DNA of 64,000 nucleotides from Morinoia aosen. Taxonomy: Eukaryota > Arthropoda > Malacostraca > Amphipoda > Talitridae. The translations under genes and the position numbers were made by a program. Positions 13,556 to 26,620 of this stretch are shown one piece after another; the stretch's first letter is position 1; each line of letters starts with the position of its first letter. The notes under the pieces were generated by a model, which saw nothing but the letters and a program-made list of their open reading frames with translations, had not been told where the DNA came from and made no database searches. The DNA lies in the NCBI GenBank assembly GCA_030386875.1, contig CM059573.1:29181891-29245890 (forward strand). Direction: 5' to 3'.

Positions 13556-14635
13556 AAGGCCCCCTCATACGCGCAAATATATCTGCAGACATATCTGAAT
13601 TGGTGCTGAATTAGTGCGTTTGTACGCTCATTTCAGGTTGGCACAGACTGTATGAGGCAGATGAGCCATGCTTGATAATTTTGGAGCGACCGGCTGCAAA
13701 CGCAAGCAGCAAACCTTGACTCGACTGCACACTGCAGTGTCACGCCAGCCTTCGTGTGTTTTGCGTGACAGTACTCTGCCTCTCTCCCTCCTTATGCACT
13801 TCAATAAGCAATTTCTTATTTGTATGTTCACTACTTTTTAGGAACCACTCTTTAGCCCATTTTGAGCGAGCTTTTACATCTCTTTTATTTCGTATTCATT
13901 GCAACTATAGCGAATCCTATCAATTGTACGAACTCGCCGTCTGGAGTCGCTATTCTTGTGCGTACTCTCCACCTAGCTGCTACTGGCATACTGAAGCGTG
14001 CGCCAGTCCTATCAAAGGCCTGTTGACACGTGGAGAGGGCGAGCGCTTCACCACGAGCTCAGTAAAATGCTTGTTCGAGTCAGCGTGTCCACACGGACCA
14101 TGGCAGAGGTGCAGACTGCTCCAAGTAAAATCCTCAGTCTGCTCCTAGCAGCGGTAGAGAGAGAACGTACGAAGGTGGCTCTGCGACAGGCAATGGCGTT
14201 TTCAATCTCTATCAGTTGTCGCGGCTATAAAGAAGAAACAAAAACGAATGAGGAAAATGTGGGCGAAGCGTTGGCTTAAAAAAGTCCTTTTTTGGCAGCT
14301 AAACGCCACTTTTCCAAGAGAACGTGTAGGCAGGGAGCAGAGACGCACACCCTACACGTTCAGCGTCTGAAATTGCACTGGCAAGCATTGACTCGCCCGA
14401 CGAAGACCAAACTGAGACAGACTGTTGTCTACTGCTCCATTCAGTCTGAAACGAGAGAAAATGGGCGTGGTTTAAGCCTCTCTTTCCCGGTGGAGCGCTC
14501 GCCCACTCCACGTGTCAACAGGCCTTTAGTCAAGTTTGCAGTGTGTTGTTTGCATCGTGTGAGGGGCCTTGGGACCGACAAACCAAATTCAGTTCAGATT
14601 GTTTGCCAACATATTTGTACGTGTGAGGGGGCCTT
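13556..14635. mobile_element. Non-autonomous TIR element, AAGGCC-terminus family, with a nested element
   Basis: The left end begins AAGGCCCCCTCATACGCGC and the right end, reverse-complemented, begins AAGGCCCCCTCACACGTAC. Similarity continues inward about 50 bases (CAAATAT, then TCTGAA-TTGG). A TA sits left of the left end; the right flank is AA, so a TA target duplication is possible but not intact. A second, differently sequenced element of similar terminus (14014-14527) lies inside. Open frames across the interior do not resemble a transposase. I infer a MITE-type element mobilised in trans; the superfamily is uncertain. Confidence 0.6.
14014..14527. mobile_element. Nested inverted-repeat element (AAAGGCCTGTTGACACG ends)
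   Basis: Left end AAAGGCCTGTTGACACGTGG and right end CCACGTGTCAACAGGCCTTT are perfect reverse complements, and the arms continue as GAG(A/T)GGGCGAGCGCT. Length is 514 bp. Its termini resemble those at 54585-54843 (AAAGGCCTGTTCACACG). No intact target-site duplication: the flanks read TATC on the left and AGTC on the right. The interior is CG-richer than its surroundings and has open frames without recognisable domains. Confidence 0.7.
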
Positions 14636-15573
14636 AACACGAGTTTAACAAAAATTGTCAGCTACAACAAAATTCTGGTACAGTTCAACAAACAATTGGA
14701 AGAATACTTAAAATTGAAAATAAGGCCTTCCAGAACTGTCTTAGCTACTTTCAAACGCTGTGCGACTTCATCTGATGGTGCGATTGCCTCGCTGAATCGC
14801 AAATAAATCGTAAAACATAAATTTATTATTCGTAAGATCATGCTTGGAATTTCATTAGCTTTCTATACTACAGATATTATTTCTGATCCCTTCACACAAA
14901 GTCAAAGATTTTATGATGGAAATTGTACGGAGAAAAGTATTCGCCGCCACTGGATTCGACAGAAAATTACCCCTATTTTCTTCGGACCTCAAGTGAGAGG
15001 TCATTGCCACGATGTGTTTAGGAGCAAGCCTGAAGGTGTAGGAGGCATCGATATCGCACGTGGAATACAATGCAAAAGCAATTTGCCTTGCGGCTGCATT
15101 TTTTCTGGTGCTCAGAGATAACAGACTCTTCTGTAAAATACACGGAATTCTCGATTAGTATTCATCATGCCAGCAAAATCGAGAACCGTGTGATTCTTAA
15201 TGGTGCATCAATAATTGCATATTTATAAAAACTAAAACAAATTAGGAAATTGTCCAAAATGCTGCATTCCATCACTCCAGAGTACATATTTGGAACAGTA
15301 GGTTTGCAATTTGATTTTTCAATGAAGGTAAATCGCAGAATTGAAGAATGAACTAGAAAACAAATTGTCCAATGAAATAAAGGAAAAATTTGAACTCGTT
15401 TTCATCATCACTACAAATTCGTGAGTTAGGATTTACCTAGGAGGATAAAACTGGTCATCATTACATTTCTTTAGCTTGACAGATGTTACGACTACACTGT
15501 AGTATTATAGTTTTACAAATTATTAATTATTTGTATATCAACGGGAATACGAAACATTTGATGGAAAATAATT
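14636..15573. other. Non-coding stretch with no recognised gene
   Basis: Short open frames only (for example 14840-15121, plus), without recognisable domains. If 15574-15867 is a real terminal exon, its 3' untranslated region would lie here on the minus strand, but I see no clear AATAAA close downstream of its stop. Confidence 0.4.
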
Positions 15574-15867
15574 TCATGGTAGCTTTTCAGCAATGTTATT
15601 TAATGCAACCACCCTCAGCTCCAACAACTGCTTCTGATCGTGACCAGAAAAGCTGGCATTAAAATGATCCTTTTCCATTTCAGACATCACTTCACTTATG
15701 ATGGGCTTCAGTGAAGCTATTGTATGATGAGAGCTACGATTAGTACGTTTTTGCCTCATTCGATGCGAAGTATTCCGTACGGTTAAATTTTGATGATCTT
15801 GGAGAGTATATCGTGTTGAGGTTATATGTTCATAAATGTTGTCTGAACACCGCTTGGGTTCCAAGGT
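15574..15867 (-). CDS. Candidate terminal coding exon of an unidentified gene
   Basis: This is the most protein-like non-repeat frame in the window. On the minus strand a pyrimidine-rich tract ends in CTCATACAG, a plausible 3' splice site just above 15867. The frame then stays open for about 97 codons to a TGA at 15574-15576. There is no ATG at the head, as expected of an internal splice junction. The translation is hydrophilic, with a dense middle (RMRQKRTNRSSHHTIASLKP) and a helical, acidic end (HDQKQLLELRVVALNNIAEK). I recognise no domain. The possible upstream frame at 16826-16957 has a good donor (AGAG then GTAAAT), but its phase does not match this acceptor. It could be a host exon, a transposon exon or chance. 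Confidence 0.35.
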   Translation of the reverse strand, partial: TLEPKRCSDNIYEHITSTRYTLQDHQNLTVRNTSHRMRQKRTNRSSHHTIASLKPIISEVMSEMEKDHFNASFSGHDQKQLLELRVVALNNIAEKLP

Positions 15868-18800
15868 CTGTATGAGAAAACGGTGAATAAAATAGCAAGG
15901 ATTGGCTCTTCTGAGGGTTTAATTATTCAAAACTCTTAATTAAACGGAGATATGGTTTGAAACGATCTATACAATTGAACACTTCAACCTCAGGTATAAT
16001 CTCTAACATCTGAAATAATATGAAAAAACACATGACAAATTTATAAAATAAAAAATATATTATAGTGTTGGAAAAATTTCCTTCTCTGAATCCGAGCCTC
16101 TCCGAGCCTCTTAAAAATTTAGTTCAAACCAAACGGTAGACCATTGGAGTTGCTTCGATACAAAGATAGCTCTCGGGAGCGATTTTATAAGAAGTTCTCC
16201 GGCAATTTTTATGGTTAAAAGACGGTTAAATAACAGTGCTGCGTGTAATGCACTACTGAAACCCAATAAAAAACTAAGCCATTTATTAGCTGTTCACAGG
16301 CCGTATTTCGAGACAATTATTGGCCGATAATAGACCAGAACGCTGTTTTTTGGTACACATTTCCGTTTTTTATTCGATTAAAAACTGCCTAAAAACCATG
16401 AAATAATTTGAATTTTTGTTGGAACAACTCAACAACTACTGCCCAAAGCGACTTGTCACTGCGTTTCGCAGCCCCATGCATGTTGGCCTTTGCCGAACTA
16501 CCATAACATCAGCCGACTGCGTCTCTATGATGAATATTGCCGAATTGATCGCGTCATCTCGCGGCTACATATCGACCTTCGCGTCTTGATGCTGCAATTA
16601 ATGGCTTTCTGCTTCATGCAAATATATATTAATCCATATAATTAAGAATAGAAATAAATGATTGATGTAAATATTTTGATAAATAACATTTCTACAGCGC
16701 CATACTTTAGATAAATATAAATACTGATCAATGATCGGTATTGTAAAAAAACATTTGATATTAAAATTTCACCAATCATATTTTAAAGAATATAATCTGT
16801 AGGTGCAGTAATATTCATTGACATATTTACCTCTAAAGATCGTCCGTGTACTTAATGGACTGAAGTGATAACCAAGGCGGGATTTCCTTATTATCACATT
16901 TCCCTCGTCGACAATATTTATTGCGGTTATTTCCATAGAGAGTCGACTTTTCTCCTTGCTACCCACATGTCACATTGCTAACTGCGGTAATTAAGTGAGC
17001 GAAGTGATGCAGCTAGGAAGTGGGCAATTAAACACGATTTTATATCGAAGAATAAACTGTTAGCGATCTGTACAGAATTTTTTGTTCGCCCAAACTGCGG
17101 GGTGATAATTTCTCTATATTTTCACGGAACACAAAGTTTAAACGCTGGGCTGCAAGCTCTCTCGTATTATGATCTTAAATCGTGAATGGAATAATATCAG
17201 CTTTGTGCTAAACTTTTAACCATCGTGAGATTCATCATGTACAGGGAACATTTCCAATAGTTCATAAAATAATTATTTCAAAAGAAGTGTAATAACTGCA
17301 TTCAATCCTCAAAAGAATATATATCTTATTCTAAAAATTAGGATGTACACGCGTCAGCCCGTAGGAGGGAATCGGGAGAAAACTGAGTGGCCTACAGCTC
17401 CAAATTTTTATTTGATGGGTATTTTTGTACGGTCAGTGAGTCCTTTTTCCCAATCACCCCTGTTCTTCAGCATGACTATGGTAGTTTTGAAAAGTTATCT
17501 CCGAGATGCGAAATGGAATGACTTCGGTGACAGACAATGAGTGGTATAAAAAATCTAATTAAATGCTAATAACTTGTCAGGACATAGTTTAAATATCACA
17601 GAAATTACTGAATACGTCCCTGCAAAGAATTTATTTCAGAGTGAAAACGTTCAATGCTAGGTTCTCAAGTTTACCCAAAAATTTCGTATTTTTCAGCACC
17701 TAAACAATTACCTCCTAATTTGACTACGCTGATCTTTGAGTTGAACGTAACTTATCCCTGCAAAGAGGTGTCAATAATAGAACATGATAAAACGAGCTTA
17801 TTTTCAGCCGTTCAATGAGGAGGTACATTTACAGATGGGATTTTCTTCTCGTCTTGGCTACGTGTCATTCCAGTCAAAGGGTAACTGTAGCGAGTTTTTT
17901 CCACGCGAGAGCTGTCATCACGTGGCTGACTATCCTCGTTGGAGTGCACTCTGGGATTTCTCATAAAAATTTGATCTGGACATTGCTGTCATGTACAGTG
18001 CATTACCATGAGAAACCAAACACTTAAAATAAATTTGTTACACAAAAGTAATGATTTATAACTACTATAAAAAAATATACAGTCAATAACTAATAGGTAT
18101 GTGTGTATCATGAAAATGTGACACCTACCATTTCAAAAAAATAATTTTGCATTTTTTCGAGTACTTCATTGATTTTTTTGAAGATGGAATCTTATTGCGA
18201 TTTGAGTGAGAGTTTTAGTTGGAGCTCCTGCTTCTCTGTACAATGTAGAGAACAGCTGCACATCTTGCTGATGTGCGGTTTATCATGAATAGTTATTCAT
18301 TGATTAATTTTGAATCAAAAAATAGTTACTTTTTGGCTTAAGCCAGCCAATGTTGAAAAGAGTTTCAACATTCAATGCATTAGGGAGTCTATAATTCATG
18401 AGAGTGCTGCAAAATCTGAAGTATTTTTGAACCTATGTTGATGGAGTGTGGTGAAGTTACTTGCATAGCCCATCTCATCAACGTGAGCATTGAAGTACAG
18501 CAAACTTGAATTCTCACAACTTACAGACCCTGCCGACTTGAAAACTACGCAATTTTTTGTCAGGGTTGATCACAATGTTATATTTTCGGGAGTATTTTGA
18601 CCCAGTGGCATTAAGGCAGTTAAGAGCCAGGAATGGTTCTGTAGCTTTTCTTTTTGAGCAATTTTTCTACTGAAAGATCAGTTATTTTACTCCATAAAAA
18701 TTTAGCTTTTCATCAAGAATGTATGCATGTAAGGTTGTGTTTGTGTCGAGGTTACTACCATCAATTACGAGGCTATTGAAAAATTTGAGTGCGTGTTAGC

Positions 18801-21800
18801 AATTCCTCTGCCGACAAGTTAACTGTTGTATGAGGAAGCTAACCCTTCCTGTACTAGGGTACACCTAGTTTCTAATTTCATTAAATCTTCACGCTTTTAT
18901 TGTACTTCTGCCTTTTTGAAATAAATTAACTTAAGCTACTGTGCTACATTGCCATTATTAGCTGTCTTAAAGTCGGTCCGCAGGTTAAAGAATAAAAATC
19001 ACCAGCTGCTGTGCTAAACTAACATACGTGAAACCTAATTGACCGTATAAATTATTTTTTAGTACAAAGTTTAATTGAAGAAATATTCATTTCCAGTAAA
19101 TCACATCGGCATTTCTTTGAACTGCGTTCACATCTCATTTTTAACACCGTTTGCTTCTTATTCATGGGACAAAGTCGCAGAGTAAGCTCGGAAAATTTGT
19201 TGGAGTGCGAGATAATTGTATATTGATTTAAACTTAAAACTGAAATTTATTCGTGCTCACGTTGTTTGTGTAAATTTATCTGTAAATACTTCCTTTTTTA
19301 TTAAGCCCATGGAAGACTCTTGGCATTAATGAACATGGTGAGGACGGCTCACATTAGATGCAATAGTTGTTTATCAATTGCCACACTCTCGATGTTATAG
19401 CACTTACCCTACTCAGCGCGGATTCTGGTTCTCGATTGGTAGTTGGTGTCATGCACAAACCTCGTAATCTACAAGCCCGGATTCTCTCGACGTGGCCTGT
19501 AATTGTGTCCTGAACACCTCTTCTTTGTTGTTTACTACCGAATAATGGACACTACATTCCTGCACTGTTTTTAAAGTTTAACTTGTGGCCTTCGTGTCTT
19601 ACATTGAGCAGCAGTGAACTTGCCTGAGAAACAACGATTTTCAATTGCTCAAATGAAACATCATTTCGGGCATGAATAAACTGATGAGTCATAATTAATC
19701 ATTTCCTTAGAAATTAGACTTTTAACACCTGGCTGTTCTTACACTGAAAAATTATAAAACTGTTTTGAACTGACTTATTTTGATTAACAGTGTTTTTGTT
19801 CAGTGTTAAATGGCTACAATAGAAACAAAATGGAATTCATGCCCGTAAACCTTTGTTCTGTTTTTTCTCCTCTTTCATGTGGAAGGAATCTAGTGAAGTA
19901 ATATCAGAGGAAAAGATTGTGACGGAAAATTCCTCACAATAGGTCTGCGTCTTTTATTGACAGCACGGAGCAAGATTGAGTTTCATTCAAAGCTGGTTTG
20001 TCTTTGTTGATAAAAGAGATTTTAAATACGGCAATTTGTTTTACTCGAGGCAATAGCAATTATCTGGAAATAAACTAAACGAACACAAAAGTCGCACTTC
20101 CCTGTGAGGAAGAGTACAGAGCATTGTAAAAGAGATGCAAGGGAGAGATTTGTACGGTAGCTCTTATTTTATTTATAACTTTGCTGCGATGCGAAATTTT
20201 TCGATCAAGAATTTGAAACGAATTTATACTACTTCAATTTATCCCTTAGCACTAATTTTACCATTCTGAAGAAGTGGGAAAGCATCACGTGACGTTCGCT
20301 ACTCACCGCTCAACAGCTGCTAAAAGTTTTGTTAGCTCCACGTACTACAGGTACATCAGAGGAATCTGCGCATAACCATGTCATTAATATTTGGTTTTCT
20401 TTTGTCATATTTGTATGCACATGTTACTTTATTTCTTACGAACCATTTGTTCGACAACATTCAGGAGGTTGTTCTCGGTCAGTTCACCATGGTTTGCATA
20501 TATGGCGTCTATCACTGCATATATTTTCATTTCGTGAGATAGTATGTTATTTTTCAGGGGTCGTGTTGGAAAAATACAATTCTTCGGTTCATTTGTAGAT
20601 GAGTTATTCAACACATATAATATTTTAAAATGCTACCCAAACCATTTCTATCAATACACAATACAAAGTTATATCACGGGTAGTATTGAATAACGAATTT
20701 CCTCCAACCGCGTCCGTTTCTTCAGCATTACATTTTCATTGCAAGAATACTGTTTATCCGAGATGGGGCGCTTTTTTTACAGCCCTATACAAAAAATGGT
20801 TTCCTTCCGTAGAGCTTGAAAAAATTTCCTTAACGGATGGAGGAAGCTCATAAATATGACAAGCATATTACCATGTCACATGAATTAACCAATAGAATTG
20901 AAACACATTGTGAAGAGAATTCTATTCTTCTGAACGGTTATAAAAACGAAATGAATTAAATTTATTGATTGCCGTATAATTTTTTGTATATTTAAGAAAT
21001 GAAGGCTTACCTTGCCATGGATGAATTTATTTTTAACTTTTTTGTCAAAGCTTTGGTTTCTGCGTAACTTCATGAATTTTATGCATTCCTTCTATACTCT
21101 TCACAAGTTAATTTGCTTTAATCCACAAATTTTTATCTCCCTCGCTCAGTATCATCAATTAAAAGAATTTTTTGCTTCTTCCCTTTGTTCTTTTAAACAT
21201 CCATCGCTAACTTCCCTGCAGCCAAGGAAAGACATCTCCCCTCACTTTGTGGACACGTTTGCCTCCACTATTTGACTTTCTAAGTGTTCACAAATTTCAT
21301 TTCAGTCATTACTCTCACTACATCCCTGTGATTTTCCTTCTACAAATCCTTTCTATTTTCAATATTACTTTCCTTTTCTGATCCCCGCGCAGTCCTACCA
21401 GCTCTTTTGCACTTCTCTCCAAGCCCTCTTCCTCTGCCTTCCGGTCCCTCGCTCCGCTGATAGCCAATCAGGATAAATTACCCAGCTAATTGAGAAGCCT
21501 GATCGGAAACTCTTCCATTCGATGAAATAGAATCAACAACAAAAGAGTTAGGCTTGGGAGGCCTTGTTTTAGGATTGGGATGCCTGTGCCTAAGAAAATC
21601 CGCTTACGTTTACGGTAGGTGTTTTGGCACAAACGAACAACCTTTAGGTCTAGGTACTCGAGCATTGTTTCCACTACTGGAGTCGTTTTTTTTCAGTTTT
21701 GTTAAGAGGCCTTAATGAAAACTTATCAAAATCAGAAAATATTGCAAATTTGAAATGAGCATTTTTTTGAACTAATAAGTTTTTAAACTAAAAATTACCG

Positions 21801-24800
21801 ATAAGTAATTAGTCCTAAACTTTTGCGTCGAATGAACCGAAATTTCATCTCCACGGCGAAACATTCTCTATTTAAAAAGGAAATGCGTAATACAAGCGCT
21901 TGTGAGAATGTGTGCTCTCTGTCATGGTTTCTTAAAAGTAAGTAGAGGCAATTGTTTCAGAAAACGATTTTATTGTCATTCAATGCAGAAATATGTTACT
22001 GATTTGTCATCGTAAATTTTTTTGTGTACGAAAATATAGCTTAACACGTTAGCAAAGATGGGTTTAGCAAGTTCAATATTCAACTCAAATTCAATGTTAA
22101 TTGCAGCGAGCAGTTTTGAAAAGGGCAAGCATTAACCAGATTGCATCTTCATTTAGCCTTGGTTAAGTTTTTATGAAAATTGCGTTTTTGACTGATGGTG
22201 AGTCAGCAGCATTATGAAAATTCCCTCAGTGTACACCGGCGACTTATATCGCAACTAACGATTGATAAAAGCCTATTACATTTTATTTATTTTCATGTTT
22301 TTCTTCATTTCCTATGTACAGGCTATGAACGAAGTCAAAGATAAAAACTGATTGATAAAAATGCTACCAATATCATTAATTTTCTGCCCTATGATCTCAA
22401 AACGACAATTGTTGTTCAAAGATCACTTGGGAGAAAAGGGTTTTGAATTCGCTAGAAGCAAATTTATGCCGTAGCAAAAAACAATAATTTTTTCACATAC
22501 CATCAGAACTTTTTATTTTCTCAAACTGTAATGAATTAGTAACTACTTCATGTGGTACCCGCCACGTGGACGGTTTTCAAACGTCTCTTCTTCTCTTCCT
22601 CCAGGCAGGGGAGACTCAAAAAGGCCCTCGTGCAACAGGGCGCCGAGGGCTGGTTGAGGCCGTCCTCAGCCGCGTTGGAGTGTCCTTGTCTGACGTTTAC
22701 ACCTGACGCCAATGTCGTCGTCCGATCACGGCCGCGCCTGTTCATGAATGTATCTGAACAACAGAGCAAGTGTTGCGACAACCCGGCGTGTTTATATAGA
22801 TTCACCGAAAAGAAAGCGTCATCCTAACTTGAACATATACTTCGTGACAGGAGTTCTTCAATCATGTCTAAGATCATTCTTTAAGTACTCTAGAATTTCT
22901 CTCACAGAATAAGTTCAGACAACGAGCTCACCCCAAACACGTAATATCTCGGTTAACTAACGTGTTTTTGGACATGCTATGAATGGTCCTCCAAGCTATA
23001 CCCACGATTCTAAGGATCGCTTGTCAAGGTATTTTCTAGCCTCGCTCTCACCTATTTATCGCATTAGAAATCAGTATGTTCGAGAGGATATTCAGTTTCG
23101 AAATTCACTGTTGGTTATTGATTCATTACGGCCTAATGTTGTGAAAGTTACAATGGTTTCTATCCTTTCGTATACGTTAAAAAAACGATAAATCGAGTCT
23201 GTTACAGCGTAGACATTTTCCCTGCATTTTGCGTACTCTCACGTTCAAGCCTGGGGGCTAGTCTTTGAATTCTTTGACGTCTGCATTAAAAAGCGTTAGG
23301 TGTTTCCTTCGTAAGCAGGTGGAAAATCACTCTTAAATAATCTCTCACGATCAATTTGATGAGTAAAAATTCGAGTTCTTTATTGCATCTTGAAACTGCA
23401 CTTTAGCTCCATCTAACGATTATTCCGTGAAGTGTAAAATTCATTTATTGAGATTTCCTATAACATGTCCAGTGAGAATTCTCAGTTCAGTGCCAGATTC
23501 CATGTCGCTCAACATAGCATCCAGTCGAGATTTTTGGGTCAGTGTTTGACCTGAGTCTCTGAACGTAACGTGAACAATTTAAAAAAATTCATTTCCCACA
23601 AGTCATACATCAGTATGTAGATTGTTTCTTAAGGCTGTTACAATGGACACATTTCAGTATAGCTACTTGTGGGCCCGAATAAGTTCAGCGAGTTCTAGAG
23701 AATCCTTCATCATCGTTATTTTTAAGGTACACAGTTATGTTCAAGCTAATTCATTTAACCTATGTAGTTACAGTCTAGACCGATCAATGAATTGGTTCGC
23801 TCAAGATTCGATGCTTAATTATACAACAGTTAAGTAAGCCGTCCATCCTAAATATCCGAGAATTATCAATTTTCTGTTGTTTAACTCATCATGTACAGAA
23901 TTTTCTTCTGAGTCAACTATGTATTTCGCTCGCATGTAAACACATCGGTTCACCTCCTAGAGGGCTGAGAAGGCGCGGACTTGCTAGCCTGCAGCGCGGA
24001 CTAATGGCTGAGTGACCCCACTTCCCCTCTTACAGCAACTCAGTTTTGAGCGTTCGCATACGGGAATTAGCAGGTCAGCTTTACATGATTTCGAACGAAA
24101 ATGAAAAATTCTAACGCTCAGTGAACGAATTCAGATGACGTTATAGTGAGTGTGCTTTAAAGGCGGCTGCTTTGAGTCACGAGCTAATTTGGTCCCTCGT
24201 GGAACGCCACAATATCGTTATTTGAAATGCTACTCCTGCAACAGTTTTGAAAAGACAGGAATGGTAAATTAATTAATCGATGGGACTTAAAGGAGACCAT
24301 ATTAAAGCTAGAATCGATTTTTGTAATTTAATTGAGCTCGAAAATTCTATGAAAAATAACGGGAATGTATAAAAATAATGATATTTTTGGGAAAAAATTC
24401 TGAAAATTAACTGAATCAAAATATCACGAAACCTCTGCAGTTTTTTCTTAAGCAATATATTTATTTATCTTGAAAACATGTGGCTGGTTCTGTAACTTTA
24501 AAATTGTATAAGGAGTAGCATTTACCGTAGTAACAATTTTTCAATTTTCTTACAAAAATTTAAATTTTTAAAATAAAAATTGAAAAAAAAAACACTTTAA
24601 ACCAAAAATATTCGTTGCATAATTTCATACGTATGGGGAAATTTCAGAAAAATTCGTTCGAAAATGATAAACTTTATATTTTTTGTAGACTGTTCTCTTA
24701 ACATAGGATATATGAAAAAAAACATATTCTAGAAAAGACTTAAGATCTACGTCTTTAATTATGGTAAATTGTGTAATTAAGATCTATCATATAACAGGAA

Positions 24801-24814
24801 AATTCTACTTGATT
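15868..24814. other. Long non-coding stretch with no recognised gene
   Basis: About 9 kb with only short open frames. A minus-strand frame at 16826-16957 followed by a good donor sequence (AG then GTAAATATG) was considered as an exon, but it lacks a convincing acceptor. A GC-richer patch at 22550-22830 is open on both strands over about 85-90 codons, with a CTCTTCCTCCAG acceptor-like string at about 22595-22606. A second GC patch lies at 23950-24010. None resembles a known family, and no mobile-element ends were seen. Confidence 0.4.
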
Positions 24815-25345
24815 ACCATTTGTAATTAATATTCCGATAGAAATAGGGATTAAAGATATACTTTGAAAGTATTGTAGAAACTTTTCCACATATCTCAGCA
24901 GGGAACGAATTCCAAGCCTTGGTTCCAATGAAGACGATACTGTGCTGTGACCGAGCTTTTGAATAATAAGGAAGTATGAAGTTACTTCAATTTCGGGTTA
25001 TATGATCATGATGGCCAGTTTGTCCGGTTAATAACTATTAAAGGTCTTCGTCACCTTCATTAGCGAGTGTTTTATACATGAAACTATATATATTGAGAAC
25101 TTGTAGAGGTCCAAAAGCTCAAATATTTCTAAATTTTTGAACGAATCCTTCGTGTGAACATTGTATTCTAATTTTCTTACCACTCTTAAGGCTCTATTTT
25201 TTAAGAGCAAAAAGCAAATTGGTTTTATTTTTATCAGTTCCGTGCCTTGCCTCTGTCTGTATCGTAAACATGTAAGTAACTCGAAGGTAAATTTGCGTCT
25301 TATTAGATTTATTGCATTGCCTAATGTCATATTTTCGTGTGACAA
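24815..25345 (-). pseudogene. Non-LTR retrotransposon (LINE) reverse transcriptase, C-terminal fragment
   Basis: Minus-strand translation gives the C-terminal end of a CR1/L2/jockey-like ORF2. LLLKNRALRVVRKLEYNVHT and FKNLEIFELLDLYKF (about 25090-25230) fit the conserved 'QK.AlRii...H...LF..L.IL...DLY.' region after the reverse-transcriptase core. After a frameshift near 25020, ARSQHSIVFIGTKAWNSFP and the tail segment ILSKYIFNPYF (about 24830-24960) fit the family's extreme C terminus. One frameshift and at least two stops make it inactive. The 5' part is absent, as in the usual 5' truncation on insertion. The clade cannot be fixed from this fragment. Confidence 0.75.
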
Positions 25346-26214
25346 CGTTATGAATCAAACTACTAGTGAAATGTTGAGCCAAGTCAGCGGCGCAGCTTTT
25401 ATTTTCAATCAATCATTGTATGCGGTTAATAGCTTTATATTAGTAAATCTCAAACATTTGCTACTAGAGCAATTTTACCAATTCGTTTTGAAGAGAGATA
25501 AGACAATGTTGAAATGATTTCATGTATAAGCAATGATGATATTAAGATAAATAACGTATACCGCCATGCACGATGTAGTCAGAGTAGCTTATTGTTCTAA
25601 ATTTTCAATTTACATCATTGCTTGATTGGCTTATTGTCATCGGAAATAATTCACCGATATAATGATTCTAGCAGTCACATTTAAGTGATTTTGATGATTA
25701 CTACCGGATAATAATGTGAAGAAATAGAAATAAAAATATTATAATTAATGACTAAAAAATACTTCATCATTATATTTGGCAACGAGAACAAGAATTAGGT
25801 AAAGCCACAACAAGACGCTGCATTGTATATACAACACATAGAACTTGGGTGTTTTATCAAGTTGCTCCGGTTTCTTCAAAAAATTAGGGTAATCACGATC
25901 CCTAATTTCCGAGCAAGCACTCGTAGTGTATGCCGGAGTTCAGATACAGCAAGGAGCAGCGGAAAGTACCCAGGTCTTCTGGGAGCGCCTCACCTTCAGG
26001 GTTTCGGGTCGATAGCTTCGAGCGCAGGGACACACTCGAGAGCGTTCTTGGTCGCCTTGCAAAGGCACGGGCCGAGCAGCTCTGGAGCTGTGAGATCGAG
26101 GTAGACCTTCAATATTTCTCAGAGTATAGATGGAACAGGCTGATTTCTAGGAACTCTCACTTTTAGGATAAAAAGGAAAGGAAAACCAACTAGCTAAGAA
26201 TATCATGATATAAA

Positions 26215-26262
26215 CAAACGTTTCGGATCATAAAAATCCATCATCAGTGCTATGATAAACAA
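26215..26262 (-). ncRNA. Hammerhead-ribozyme-like motif of a Penelope-like element
   Basis: The minus strand contains the core CTGATGA, a stem-loop GGAT-TTTTATG-ATCC, then GAAACGTTTGT. That is the hammerhead order of CUGAUGA, stem II and GAAA. The segment 5' of the core (TATCAT) can pair with ATGATA about 20 bases beyond GAAA to form stem I. Stem III would be only about two pairs, which is characteristic of the hammerheads described in Penelope-like retroelements. Its position just downstream of a Penelope GIY-YIG tail on the same strand supports the call. Whether it cleaves is unknown. Confidence 0.6.
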
Positions 26263-26366
26263 TAAATCCAACTGTTAAAAAAGAAAATATTTCTAAACTC
26301 TAATTTCTTTGAGTAAACCGAAAAAAACATTGACAGTAAAAAGCCAATCATGAAACAAAAATTATA

Positions 26367-26620
26367 GAAAATTTCAACAAACAATAGAAAGTTTGATCGC
26401 CGTATCATATTCATTTATTGACGGACATTTTGTTAAAATGTACATCGATTCTTAAATGCGGAGATCAGACAATTTTGGGGTTGAATTCAAAATTTTGAAA
26501 GTTGTGTTTTTAAAGAAATGTTCGTTATTCAAACAATGTTCTCTAACAGACGAATTACATGGTTAAGTCATATCGTTGCCCGTTCTAAAGGAGACTCCCC
26601 TGTGTTGTGCACACTTCACA
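26367..26620 (-). pseudogene. Penelope-like retroelement, GIY-YIG endonuclease C-terminal fragment
   Basis: On the minus strand, SVREHCLNNEHFF, TTFKILNSTPKLSDLRI, then after one stop ESMYILTKCPSINEYDTA and KLSIVC, form a continuous frame over 26379-26556. This matches the end of the Penelope GIY-YIG domain, where 'DLRilESiyI....P.LN' contains the catalytic Glu (here the E right after the stop) and the late Asn. A more decayed stretch up to about 26620 (VSFRTG) may be the preceding part. The 5' portion including the reverse transcriptase is missing. The hammerhead-like motif lies 100 bases downstream, as expected for the element's terminal repeat. Confidence 0.75.

Noticed and set aside
15574-16957. 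Two-exon minus-strand gene joining 16826-16957 to 15574-15867
   Set aside because: The donor leaves phase 1 while the acceptor frame needs phase 0; joining them creates an early stop.
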